A stretch of 30,563 nucleotides of DNA, taken from UBA724 sp964229545. Lineage in GTDB: Bacteria > Bacteroidota > Bacteroidia > Flavobacteriales > Flavobacteriaceae. Every line of letters begins with the position of its first letter. Within the stretch, counting starts at the first letter, position 1. The notes below the pieces were generated by a model. The model did not search any database. It worked only from the letters and a program-made list of their open reading frames with translations, and had not been told where the DNA came from. Of the stretch, positions 1-7,272 are shown one piece after another. The stretch is from NCBI GenBank assembly GCA_964229545.1, contig CAXRDP010000021.1, positions 1 through 30,563 of the forward strand. The letters run 5' to 3'. The translations under genes and the position numbers were made by a program.

Positions 1-327
1 ATTGACATGCCGATTCGAATCGAAATCGAACAGACAGAGCGATTGAGGAGTGATTCTAAAAACGAACTTATTATTGACGCTGATAAAGTTCAGTTTCCCA
101 TTACCTTGCGCAAATGGCAGCCAGGTGATGTGTTTTATCCCATTGGAATGCGGGGCAGCAAAAAAGTGTCTAAGTTTTTTAAGGATCAAAAATGGAGTGT
201 CAAAGAAAAAACGGCACAATGGTTGCTATGTAACGGCAACGATGTTATATGGATTGTCGGGCAACGCGCTGACAGAAGATTTTTAAGTGAAAATAAAACC
301 CAGAAATTAAAATTCACCCTTATATGA
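1..327 (+). CDS. tilS: tRNA(Ile)-lysidine synthase, C-terminal part (5' truncated by window edge)
   Basis: TilS converts the wobble cytidine of the CAU anticodon of a minor tRNA-Ile to lysidine, using ATP and lysine in the cytoplasm. Only the last 108 codons are visible, in frame from base 1. The visible part matches the TilS C-terminal domain: RKWQPGDVFYPIGMRG followed by KKVSKFFKDQK, the basic stretch typical of this domain, and a final W-hydrophobic strand (VIWIVGQRADRRF). The catalytic N-terminal PP-loop lies outside the window. The stop codon overlaps the ATG of the dsbD-like gene by four bases (ATGA), so the two are probably cotranslated. Assignment rests on this C-terminal domain only. 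Confidence 0.85.
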   Translation: MDMPIRIEIEQTERLRSDSKNELIIDADKVQFPITLRKWQPGDVFYPIGMRGSKKVSKFFKDQKWSVKEKTAQWLLCNGNDVIWIVGQRADRRFLSENKTQKLKFTLI

Positions 328-2294
328 AGCCTATTCTTATTGCATGCTTAACTTTTTTTACGGCCCTTGGTTGGGCACAAAACCCGGTTCAATGGAGTAC
401 TCAAGCACGAAAAACCAGTGATACGACTTACGATTTGGTCATACGTGCTGATATTGAACCCAAATGGCATTTGTATGCACTTGAAATGCCAGAAAATGGC
501 CCTTTGCCCACTGAGTTTAGTTTTTCAGAGGTTAACTTGGTTGGTAAGCTAACCCATTCTGATCTTAAAACCGATTACGACCCCATTTTTGAAACCGAAC
601 TGGATTTCTTTGACTTGGAGGCAGTTTTTTATCAGTCCGTAGAATTAGAAGATGTTAACGCAGAAAACATTGAAGTGGAGGTAGTCTATCAGGCCTGTGA
701 TGATAAACTCTGTATTTTTAGACAAGAAACCCTAAGTATCAATCTTTCTGGTGCTACAGAGGCGCAAGTTTCAGAAGATTTGACTGCTTTGACAGCCGAA
801 TCAGCCCAACTTCTCTCTATAGAACTCAAAAACACCGAGCTGATTTCCCAAAGTATGGGAGAAGAAGCGGATGCATCTGGAATGTGGCAATTGTTTGTGT
901 TGGGTTTTCTAGGCGGTCTGATAGCTTTGCTCACACCTTGTGTGTTTCCTATGATTCCTTTGACGGTATCGTTCTTCACCAAGCAAAGCGGTAATAAAGC
1001 TCGTGGAGTGAGCAACGCGGTGATGTATGGTTTTTTTATTGTGTTGATTTATTTTTTACTCAGCATGCCTTTCCATTTTTTGGACAGTGTCGACCCAGAA
1101 ATCCTTAATACCATCTCCACCAATATGTGGCTGAATGTGTTTTTCTTTGCGATTTTCGTCTTTTTCGCCTTCTCATTTTTTGGGTATTACGAACTCACCC
1201 TACCATCGTCATGGGCCAATAAAATCGATTTTGCTTCTAACCGTACAGGGGGTGTGATCGGTATTTTCCTTATGGCACTGACTTTGGCGATTGTATCTTT
1301 TTCATGTACCGGTCCCATCTTGGGTTCGCTTCTGGCGGGCTCATTGAGTTCCGATGGGGGCGCCACTCAGCTCAGTATGGGTATGACGGGCTTTGGACTG
1401 GCATTAGCGCTTCCCTTTGCGCTGTTTGCATTGTTCCCCAATTGGCTGCAATCCCTTCCCAAATCTGGTGGTTGGATGAATACCACCAAAGTGGTGTTGG
1501 GCTTTTTGGAGTTGGCTCTGGCACTTAAATTCTTGTCCAACGCCGATTTGGTATCGCATTGGGGCCTACTTAAAAGAGAAATATTCATCGGACTCTGGGT
1601 GTTGATATTTGGACTTATGGTCTTGTATCTTTTCGGGGTGATTCGCTTTCCCCACGAGCCTAAAAAATCTAAAATAGGAGTGGGGCGTATGGGATTCGGT
1701 ATTCTCTCTTTTGCGTTTATGGCCTATTTGGTGCCGGGCGTATTGCCCGATTCTGGTAACAACCTCAGGTTGTTGAGCGGTTTTCCACCTCCTACTTTTT
1801 ACAGTGTATATCCTCAAGATTCAGATTGCCCTTTAGGCTTTGATTGTTACAAAGACTTCGAAGAGGGACGCATGATGGCCATGCTACAACAAAAACCCAT
1901 ACTGTTGGATTTTACGGGCTGGGCTTGTGTCAATTGTCGTAAAGTGGAAGAAAACGTTTGGAGTGACCCTGAAATTTTTAGAATGATTGACGAGGAATTT
2001 GTTTTGATTTCCCTCTATGTAGACGATCGAAAAACCCTTCCCGAGGACGAACAATTTACCCTGACGTATCAATCCGGACGAGAGCGACTTATAGAAACGG
2101 TAGGGCAAAAATGGGCGGCTTTTCAAGCGATCAATTTTCAGTCGGTAGCCCAACCGCATTATATCATGATGATGCCCGACGGCACCCTGCTGGGGCCTCC
2201 CCAACAATACACAGATATAGCGACCTATAAGGCTTGGTTAAAGAATGGGTTGGAAAAGGTTCCCAATCAAGATTGGGGCATTACGGATCTGTAA
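324..2294 (+). CDS. dsbD: DsbD-type thiol:disulfide interchange protein (periplasmic N-domain, membrane domain, thioredoxin domain)
   Basis: The protein carries electrons from cytoplasmic thioredoxin across the inner membrane to periplasmic thiol proteins. It has 656 residues and the three-part DsbD layout. Residues 1-18 are a signal peptide. A periplasmic domain to about residue 180 holds a C-x4-C pair (CDDKLC), as in DsbD-alpha. A multi-spanning domain starts near residue 187, with the two key membrane cysteines visible as TPCVFP (C206) and SCTGP (C328). A C-terminal thioredoxin domain carries CVNC (C535/C538). The start overlaps the tilS stop by four bases. The 3' end overlaps the convergent flavin reductase gene by 28 bases. 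Two exported thioredoxin-fold proteins near 6-7 kb are plausible partners, but that link is inference. Confidence 0.93.
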   Translation: MKPILIACLTFFTALGWAQNPVQWSTQARKTSDTTYDLVIRADIEPKWHLYALEMPENGPLPTEFSFSEVNLVGKLTHSDLKTDYDPIFETELDFFDLEAVFYQSVELEDVNAENIEVEVVYQACDDKLCIFRQETLSINLSGATEAQVSEDLTALTAESAQLLSIELKNTELISQSMGEEADASGMWQLFVLGFLGGLIALLTPCVFPMIPLTVSFFTKQSGNKARGVSNAVMYGFFIVLIYFLLSMPFHFLDSVDPEILNTISTNMWLNVFFFAIFVFFAFSFFGYYELTLPSSWANKIDFASNRTGGVIGIFLMALTLAIVSFSCTGPILGSLLAGSLSSDGGATQLSMGMTGFGLALALPFALFALFPNWLQSLPKSGGWMNTTKVVLGFLELALALKFLSNADLVSHWGLLKREIFIGLWVLIFGLMVLYLFGVIRFPHEPKKSKIGVGRMGFGILSFAFMAYLVPGVLPDSGNNLRLLSGFPPPTFYSVYPQDSDCPLGFDCYKDFEEGRMMAMLQQKPILLDFTGWACVNCRKVEENVWSDPEIFRMIDEEFVLISLYVDDRKTLPEDEQFTLTYQSGRERLIETVGQKWAAFQAINFQSVAQPHYIMMMPDGTLLGPPQQYTDIATYKAWLKNGLEKVPNQDWGITDL

Positions 2295-2746
2295 TTTCCA
2301 CCATAATAAAGCAAGGGTGCGCCTTTTGTAAAACCACCCGAATTGACACGTGCCACATAGATATGATGGTCACCACCAGCATGAACGGCTTCGATTGTGC
2401 ATTCCAGATGCGCCAAAGTATCCGCTAGCACAGGCGCGGGATTTTCCTTGGTGAGCGACACGCCATCATAGCGCTCCGCTGTACTGAGTTTGGGGTTGGC
2501 AAAACGATTGGAAAGCTCCTTCTGTTGCTCCTTTAAAAAATTGATGGCCACCACACCGCTTTGTCGAGCCGGTTCGTTAAAGCGCGCTTGACGATCCACA
2601 CAAAACAATACCAAAGGCGGCTCAAGTGAAACAGAGGTAAAAGAATTGACGGTGAGTCCGTAGTGTTGCCCTTTGTGCGTTGTGGTTATCACAGCTACAC
2701 CAGTGGCAAACTGACCACAGATAGTACGAAAGTCTTGTGTATTCAT
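2267..2746 (-). CDS. Flavin reductase-like FMN-binding split-barrel protein
   Basis: A 159-residue protein of the flavin reductase-like family (NAD(P)H:flavin oxidoreductase or FMN-binding partner of monooxygenases). Family signatures are in order: FATGVAVITT near residue 13, GLTVNSFTSVSLEPPLVLF (residues about 29-48) where FMN phosphate usually binds, an AINFL strand, and a C-terminal HHIYVARV segment. Length matches single-domain members. No signal peptide, so cytoplasmic. It stands alone and converges on dsbD, overlapping its 3' end by 28 bases, so there is no intergenic terminator. No monooxygenase is adjacent, so the true electron acceptor is unknown. A 7-of-8 match to the Bacteroidota -7 box followed by CAGCC lies directly before the ATG. 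Confidence 0.88.
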   Translation of the reverse strand: MNTQDFRTICGQFATGVAVITTTHKGQHYGLTVNSFTSVSLEPPLVLFCVDRQARFNEPARQSGVVAINFLKEQQKELSNRFANPKLSTAERYDGVSLTKENPAPVLADTLAHLECTIEAVHAGGDHHIYVARVNSGGFTKGAPLLYYGGNYRSVMPQS

Positions 2747-2843
2747 GGCTGCAAAGAAAACAAACCTTAAGGGGAAGGGAAAGGGTTTGGCTGATTTTTT
2801 ATGTAAATCCCCATGGGTTATTCAAAATGTAGTAAATTTCAAA

Positions 2844-2874
2844 TTTGTGGTTTGGCGTAAAATTTGTAGATTTG
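2844..2874 (+). promoter_or_regulatory. Bacteroidota-type promoter for the PDZ protein gene
   Basis: A TTTG -33 element (2844-2847) and an exact TAGATTTG match to TAnnTTTG (2867-2874) are separated by 19 bases. The box ends 23 bases before the ATG at 2898, giving a short leader. It argues against translation starting at 2745, upstream of the promoter. Confidence 0.6.
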
Positions 2875-2897
2875 GTATTGTCTCAAATCTATTTATA

Positions 2898-3620
2898 ATG
2901 TCATCTATTTTTCGTCTTTTAAGCTGTTTAATTATTTACTTTTTAAGTCTTCCTACAGAAGCTCAAATCTGGAAATATAGTGAAGTACTTAATCCCAAAA
3001 CCGACCCTGACCTCATAGCTCTTGAAAAAGGTCAAGAGCCCCAAGTTATTCGATTTAATTCTTTTTCTGAATTTGAAGAAAACATCCAGTTTTTAGCACA
3101 GAGGGGCTATGTAATGGTAGGACTGTATTTAGGCCACCCCTCTTTCAAAGAATCTAAAAACAAATCCAGGGCTTTAAAAGCTGGTATCAAAGCCGGAGCT
3201 ACTATGATTTTGACTGACAGTTTTTTAGAATCACATTATTATGCACTAAGTAAAAACCAGTTGACCTTAATTCAAAAAAATCTTCAAACACCTCCCACTT
3301 CAAGTCAAGTGTCAGTCCAAAATAATATAGGCACTACCCCAAAACCCAAGTTGGGTATACAGTACCGAGATTTAACGATTGAAGAACGCCAAGAAAATGA
3401 GCGCAATTCCGGAGTGTATGTCGTTGATGTTATTCGAGACATGCCAGCATACGAATCCAATATCATTCCAGGTGATGTGATTATCGCTATCAACAGTTTA
3501 CAAATAAAAAACATGTCGCAAGCACAACCCTTATTTGAAGCCATTGATACTAAAAACGATGTAAAAATCAGGCTAATTCGTAATGGAGAGGAAAGAGAAA
3601 TCGTTGTGAAATTCAACTAA
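2898..3620 (+). CDS. Exported PDZ-domain protein of unknown function
   Basis: I start this gene at ATG 2898, not at the longer in-frame ATG at 2745, because a good promoter lies at 2844-2874 and the product then begins with a clean signal peptide (hydrophobic residues 4-18, cleavage probably after TEA, residue 22). The 240-residue product has two parts. The first (about 30-140) has a glycine/alanine-rich stretch: RGYVMVGLYLGHPSF, then ALKAGIKAGATMIL, resembling a module in secreted bacterial proteins of unknown function. A PDZ domain spans about 150-240 (GVYVVDVIRDMPAYES, PGDVIIAIN). No protease catalytic domain is present, so it is more likely a binding or scaffolding protein. It lies 14 bases before yifB, probably in one transcript. 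Confidence 0.75.
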   Translation: MSSIFRLLSCLIIYFLSLPTEAQIWKYSEVLNPKTDPDLIALEKGQEPQVIRFNSFSEFEENIQFLAQRGYVMVGLYLGHPSFKESKNKSRALKAGIKAGATMILTDSFLESHYYALSKNQLTLIQKNLQTPPTSSQVSVQNNIGTTPKPKLGIQYRDLTIEERQENERNSGVYVVDVIRDMPAYESNIIPGDVIIAINSLQIKNMSQAQPLFEAIDTKNDVKIRLIRNGEEREIVVKFN

Positions 3621-3634
3621 AGATTTTCAAAATC

Positions 3635-5164
3635 ATGCTCACCCAAGTCTATGCCGGTGCCGTCTATGGTATAGAGGCACATCCTGTTACCATTGAAGTT
3701 CATATCGACAAAGGCATTGGCTACCATTTGGTAGGTCTGCCTGACAATGCTGTCAAAGAAAGCAACTACCGCATCGCGGCCGCACTGGCCAACTGTGGTT
3801 ACAAATTACCGGGCAAAAAAATCACCATCAATCTGGCACCTGCCGATTTGCGTAAAGAAGGGGCAGCCTTCGATTTGCCCATTGCTATTGGGATATTGGC
3901 AGCCTCAGGACAGATACAGTCCGATATGTTGAGTCAGTGTAGCATCATGGGAGAATTGGCTTTAGACGGGGGCTTACGTCCCATTAAAGGCGTGTTGCCC
4001 ATAGCCCTACAAGCCCATGCCTCAGGTTTGGAATCCTTGCTATTGCCCGAGGAAAATGCCAAGGAAGCGGCCGTGGTCGAGGGATTGTCTGTTTATGGTT
4101 TTAATAATCTTAAAGATTTGATTGATTTCCTAGAGGGCATTCCTAAAGAACCCACCAAAATAGACATCCAAGCCCATTTTAACAGCCGTAGAAACCTGGG
4201 ACTCGATTTTTCAGATGTCAAAGGGCAAGAGTCAATCAAACGCTGTATGGAAATTGCCGCTGCAGGCGGGCATAACATCATACTTATAGGACCGCCGGGA
4301 TCGGGAAAGTCTATGATTGCCAAACGACTGTCTGGCATTCTGCCTCCTATGGAGCTTGAGGAAGCACTGAAAACCACCAAAATTCATTCGGTAGTGGGTG
4401 GGGTCAAAGACCGTGGGTTGATATGTGAGCGTCCTTTTCGTGCGCCCCATCATACCATTTCAGATGTGGCTTTGGTGGGCGGGGGCACCTATCCGCAGCC
4501 CGGAGAAATTTCTTTGGCACACAATGGGGTTTTGTTTTTGGATGAGTTGCCCGAATTTAAAAGAGGGGTGTTGGAAGTCATGCGACAACCCCTCGAAGAC
4601 CGAGAGGTAACCATATCTAGGGCCAAGTTTACCGTGACCTACCCGGCTTCTTTTATGTTGGTGGCCAGTATGAATCCCAGTCCAAGCGGGTATTTTAATG
4701 ATGACACATCGCCCACACGTATCCCCCCAACAGAAATGCAGCGTTATATGGGTAAAATATCGGGGCCCCTATTGGATCGTATCGATTTGCACATCGAAGT
4801 CACGCCGGTTCCTTTTGACAAGTTGGCGCAAACGCATGGTGGAGAACGCAGTGCAGACATACGAAAGCGTGTGGTGAAAGCCCGTCAACGACAAACGGAG
4901 CGCTTTCAAGACCATAGAGGAATATTTCATAACGCCCAGATGCAAAGCAAGGCCTTGCGTGAGTTTTGTGCCTTGCCAGATGATGCGTTGCGATTGCTAC
5001 AGCAAGCGATGGACAAACTGCGCTTATCTGCCCGTGCCTATGACCGTATTTTAAAAGTGGCACGTACGATTGCGGATTTGGAAGAGGAAGATTATATCTT
5101 AACCAAACATATCGCAGAGGCCATACAATACCGAAGCCTTGATAGAGAGGGTTGGTTGGGGTAG
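3635..5164 (+). CDS. yifB: YifB/ComM-family Mg-chelatase-like AAA+ ATPase
   Basis: A 509-residue AAA+ ATPase of the YifB/ComM family. ComM of naturally competent bacteria is a hexameric helicase that promotes branch migration during integration of transformed DNA; the role in Bacteroidota is not settled. The N-terminal Lon-like (ChlI) domain spans about residues 1-170. Walker A is GPPGSGKS at 219-226, Walker B is VLFLDELPEF, and the family signature HHTISDVALVGGG lies between them. Sensor and arginine-finger regions follow (SMNPSPSGY, SGPLLDRIDLHIEV), then a C-terminal helical domain (LSARAYDRILKVARTIADLE). Length is standard. It follows the PDZ gene by 14 bases. No DNA-uptake gene is visible nearby. 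Confidence 0.93.
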   Translation: MLTQVYAGAVYGIEAHPVTIEVHIDKGIGYHLVGLPDNAVKESNYRIAAALANCGYKLPGKKITINLAPADLRKEGAAFDLPIAIGILAASGQIQSDMLSQCSIMGELALDGGLRPIKGVLPIALQAHASGLESLLLPEENAKEAAVVEGLSVYGFNNLKDLIDFLEGIPKEPTKIDIQAHFNSRRNLGLDFSDVKGQESIKRCMEIAAAGGHNIILIGPPGSGKSMIAKRLSGILPPMELEEALKTTKIHSVVGGVKDRGLICERPFRAPHHTISDVALVGGGTYPQPGEISLAHNGVLFLDELPEFKRGVLEVMRQPLEDREVTISRAKFTVTYPASFMLVASMNPSPSGYFNDDTSPTRIPPTEMQRYMGKISGPLLDRIDLHIEVTPVPFDKLAQTHGGERSADIRKRVVKARQRQTERFQDHRGIFHNAQMQSKALREFCALPDDALRLLQQAMDKLRLSARAYDRILKVARTIADLEEEDYILTKHIAEAIQYRSLDREGWLG

Positions 5165-5220
5165 GCAAAATATTTAATCAATTCTCAATCAGAAGGAAAC
5201 GGTACTTTACAATAACATGG

Positions 5221-5261
5221 ATGCCGTACTTGCCTGACGGCAGGCAGGTTTAATACGGCAT
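5221..5261. repeat. Nested inverted repeat (intergenic repeat or bidirectional hairpin)
   Basis: Perfect 8-base arms ATGCCGTA (5221-5228) and TACGGCAT (5254-5261) enclose a GC-rich core in which TGCCTG (5231-5236) pairs with CAGGCA (5241-5246) around ACGG; the core continues as GGCAGGCAGG. It is much richer in GC than its surroundings. It lies in the 154-base gap between two convergent genes (yifB and the toxin), so it could end transcription from both sides, though it lacks a clean U-tract. Similar CCTGCC/GGCAGG elements are, from memory, dispersed in flavobacterial genomes. No second copy was noticed in this window. Confidence 0.7.
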
Positions 5262-5318
5262 GACATTATAAACTAGGGAACTTTACACAACTCTTTTGGG
5301 TGTTGATTTTTTTTAAAA

Positions 5319-5612
5319 TCACATAATTTTTTTATCAGGGTTCTGATGCGTGTTAAATATCGAATACACAATTATTGTATTTCTCACGACCTCATATATT
5401 ATGATAAACGGAAATTTTTTTAGAGGTAGTTCACGAAAAGTGGGCTTTCTTTTGATTTCAAAAAAAGCTTTCCCCTTTACTAAAGTATAAAAATAACCAT
5501 CCAAATACTGGACAAAAATGGAGCCGAGCCCTTGTTGCTTGGACTCATAATATACAATAGCTTCAGAGATTTCAATTTCGGCTTCCGGTACAATAATTAA
5601 TTTAAAGTCCAT
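5319..5612 (-). CDS. RelE/ParE-family toxin
   Basis: A 97-residue protein with the compact alpha-beta layout of the RelE/ParE toxin superfamily. An N-terminal strand (FKLIIVPEAEIEISEAIVYYE) is followed by helices, then the strand pair FRELPLKKFPFIIIYEV and a last strand TIIVYSIFNTHQNP. RelE members cleave mRNA on the ribosome and ParE members poison gyrase; the sequence alone does not tell me which. Its ATG overlaps the end of the upstream antitoxin gene by 11 bases, the usual coupled antitoxin-toxin order. The downstream gap of 154 bases to yifB holds the inverted repeat at 5221-5261. Confidence 0.85.
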   Translation of the reverse strand: MDFKLIIVPEAEIEISEAIVYYESKQQGLGSIFVQYLDGYFYTLVKGKAFFEIKRKPTFRELPLKKFPFIIIYEVVRNTIIVYSIFNTHQNPDKKIM

Positions 5613-5853
5613 GCTTTTTTTGGAGCCTCAGCTTTACGCTTTCCCAATCGGAGCCTGAAGCTTGACCGTCATGATATTGATGTCTACGCTCTTTAACAAC
5701 TCTGTAATGAGCTTCAGAAATGTTGGATGAATAATCAACATCCTCAGAGTTGATAGCATCAAAAACCCCATCCAAAGTCATGAGTTTTGAATCGTCTTGT
5801 ATTAATAAATCAAATTGTTCAATTAATTTTTTTCTTAATTCTAATGTTTTCAT
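5602..5853 (-). CDS. Type II antitoxin (addiction module component)
   Basis: An 83-residue acidic/basic protein upstream of, and overlapping by 11 bases, the RelE/ParE-like toxin gene. It starts with a helical region (LELRKKLIEQFDLLI), has an acidic middle, and ends in a basic segment with a tryptophan (GSDWESVKLRLQKKHGL), as in the small antitoxins annotated as addiction module components. It should bind and neutralise the toxin and may repress its own promoter. No canonical helix-turn-helix is obvious to me, so DNA binding is inferred from gene order and from the inverted repeat at 5885-5924 in the promoter. Confidence 0.75.
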   Translation of the reverse strand: MKTLELRKKLIEQFDLLIQDDSKLMTLDGVFDAINSEDVDYSSNISEAHYRVVKERRHQYHDGQASGSDWESVKLRLQKKHGL

Positions 5854-5874
5854 GACGTTTTAGTTGCTCATATT

Positions 5875-5882
5875 CAAAATTA
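5875..5882 (-). promoter_or_regulatory. Probable -7 box of the toxin-antitoxin operon
   Basis: On the minus strand this reads TAATTTTG, an exact TAnnTTTG match, 21 bases before the antitoxin ATG. I see no good TTTG -33 element at the usual spacing. One arm of the inverted repeat at 5885-5924 lies just upstream of it. Confidence 0.45.
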
Positions 5883-5884
5883 CA

Positions 5885-5924
5885 CAAATGAACAGATATG
5901 TACCGATTACAGACCGTTCATTTG
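5885..5924. promoter_or_regulatory. Putative operator: 9-base inverted repeat upstream of the toxin-antitoxin operon
   Basis: CAAATGAAC (5885-5893) and GTTCATTTG (5916-5924) are perfect inverted copies with a 22-base spacer. The arm nearer the gene lies 3 bases upstream of the -7 box at 5875-5882, a position where a bound antitoxin or toxin-antitoxin complex would block RNA polymerase. The two arms begin 31 bases apart, about three helical turns, so both could face the same side of the DNA. Confidence 0.55.
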
Positions 5925-5963
5925 CTTAAACATCAGGTCACAATCAATTATCCAGAAACTATT

Positions 5964-6566
5964 TTACAATCGCTTGATGGAACAGCCAATGGCTTTTGTG
6001 TTTGTTGTTTGAGGTTGATTTCCGTTTAATAATGCATTGACAGCATCTTCTACGTAACGTTCAGAGACCGCGTCGGGATTTCGAGAGCTGTCGTCAATGG
6101 CGCCTATGTAGCGTACGATGTGTTCTGTATCTTGTTTTTGAAGTACAAAAACATGGGGCGTGCGGGTGGCACCGTATTTTGGATATATTTTTTGTCCTTT
6201 ATCTTGAAGGTAGGGGAATGTAAACCCTTTTTCTTCAGCCCTGAGCTTCATGTCTGCAAGGTCATCTCCATCAATCGCTGCGGGGTCATTGGGGTTGATG
6301 GCAATGACAGGGTAGCCCAACGAAGCGTATTTTTTGTCAAGAGCGATGATTCTGTCTTCGTAAGCCACAGAATAAGGGCAAGTGTTGCAAGTGAAGACGA
6401 TGATAAATCCCTGTGCAACTTCATAATCTGATAAAGAGACCATGGTGCCATCCACATTCTTGAGAGAAAAATCAGTTGCCACATCGCCAACCTGATAACC
6501 AGGCGGGTTGGTGGGTGTAATCGATGTCAGGCTTAGGATGCTGAGCCAAGCAAAAATAATTTTCAT
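5964..6566 (-). CDS. Exported AhpC/TSA-like thioredoxin-family protein
   Basis: A 200-residue redoxin-fold protein. Residues 1-16 are a hydrophobic signal-like segment, so it is probably exported. The domain opens with GDVATDFSLKNVDG, as in AhpC/TSA and redoxin proteins. The redox motif is FTCNTCPYS, with C60 and C63 as a C-x2-C pair. Later family features are YPVIAINPND and the cis-proline region TRTPHVFVLQ. It lies 15 bases downstream of the TlpA-like gene, in the same operon. Proteins of this type are annotated as peroxiredoxin-like or thioredoxin-family proteins; the substrate is unknown. The membrane reductase at 324-2294 is a possible electron donor, but this is inference. Confidence 0.85.
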   Translation of the reverse strand: MKIIFAWLSILSLTSITPTNPPGYQVGDVATDFSLKNVDGTMVSLSDYEVAQGFIIVFTCNTCPYSVAYEDRIIALDKKYASLGYPVIAINPNDPAAIDGDDLADMKLRAEEKGFTFPYLQDKGQKIYPKYGATRTPHVFVLQKQDTEHIVRYIGAIDDSSRNPDAVSERYVEDAVNALLNGNQPQTTNTKAIGCSIKRL

Positions 6567-6581
6567 GGTATGGGTTTTAGA

Positions 6582-7043
6582 TTATAAAAATGATTCGATT
6601 TCAGAATTTAACTGTTCCAATGTGAAAGATTGTTCGTAAAACTTTCTCTCTTTTTGTGTGTATATAATGGTGGCAGGTATGGCACCACTCCACTCAGTAT
6701 CTATATCATTGATCCAAAAGTTTTCATTTGCATCATCAAGGTGTACCACTTTGGATTGGAGTTGGTGTTTTTCGACAAAAGGCAACAAGCGTTTGGTTTT
6801 GTGTTTTGGAAAATCCAGGCTCACCAACAAAACTTCCACATCATCACGCCTATTTACCGTTTCGAAATAAGGCAATTCTTTGATGCAAGGGGCACACCAA
6901 GTAGCCCAAAAATTGACCACATAGACCTTGTCACCTGTTTGATGCAGCATGGGTTTGAGTTGGGCATAACTTAAAGAAGGTATATCCAATGAATTGGCGC
7001 TTATCAAGGATAAACAAAAAATAATATAAATAAGTGACTTCAC
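6582..7043 (-). CDS. TlpA/ResA-like exported thioredoxin
   Basis: A periplasmic thiol-disulfide oxidoreductase of the TlpA/ResA type. The reading frame is open from a GTG at 7073, but I prefer the GTG at 7043: it gives a clean signal sequence (VKSLIYIIFCLSLISA), and the sequence upstream contains a 7-of-8 match to the -7 promoter box plus a perfect palindrome. From 7043 the product has 153 residues. The motif is NFWATWCAPCIKELP, with catalytic cysteines C50 and C53, and the cis-proline lies in SGAIPATIIY. These proteins reduce apocytochromes or other secreted disulfides. It is first in a two-gene operon with the redoxin at 5964-6566. Confidence 0.85.
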   Translation of the reverse strand: MKSLIYIIFCLSLISANSLDIPSLSYAQLKPMLHQTGDKVYVVNFWATWCAPCIKELPYFETVNRRDDVEVLLVSLDFPKHKTKRLLPFVEKHQLQSKVVHLDDANENFWINDIDTEWSGAIPATIIYTQKERKFYEQSFTLEQLNSEIESFL

Positions 7044-7062
7044 TATGTGAAGGTACAAAAAT

Positions 7063-7076
7063 GCTGTGATCACAGC
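7063..7076. promoter_or_regulatory. 14-base perfect palindrome upstream of the TlpA-like gene
   Basis: GCTGTGATCACAGC equals its own reverse complement. On the minus strand it lies directly upstream of a CATTTTTG box (7 of 8 to TAnnTTTG), so a bound regulator would sit between the -7 and -33 regions of the promoter for the two thioredoxin-fold genes. It resembles a CRP/FNR half-site pair without the spacer, but no regulator is identified. Confidence 0.4.
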
Positions 7077-7272
7077 CTTGATTTTAACTCGATCTTAACA
7101 GCAACACGGCCAAAGAATTGATAGAGGTGTAAAATTTAATTGTTGGTTTTTACAGCTAGAGGGCATGGTTACAATTGAAAACTATTATTCAACATCCCAA
7201 CAGCAAGAATTGTTAATTTCTTTACCTGATAGCAGTTGACCCTATTGTTTTGCTTGGCTTATATTAGCGTCC

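Noticed and set aside
2745..2897. 51-codon N-terminal extension of the PDZ protein
   Set aside because: It crosses a good promoter (2844-2874), is rich in lysine and lacks a domain, while ATG 2898 starts a proper signal peptide.
5280..5325. Possible terminator of yifB (CAAC...GTTG followed by T-run)
   Set aside because: The stem is only four bases with a long loop, too weak to call.
7165..7239. 24-codon reading frame upstream of parE
   Set aside because: No runs of one amino acid, no hairpin pair after it and no clear promoter; a leader peptide or small protein cannot be supported.
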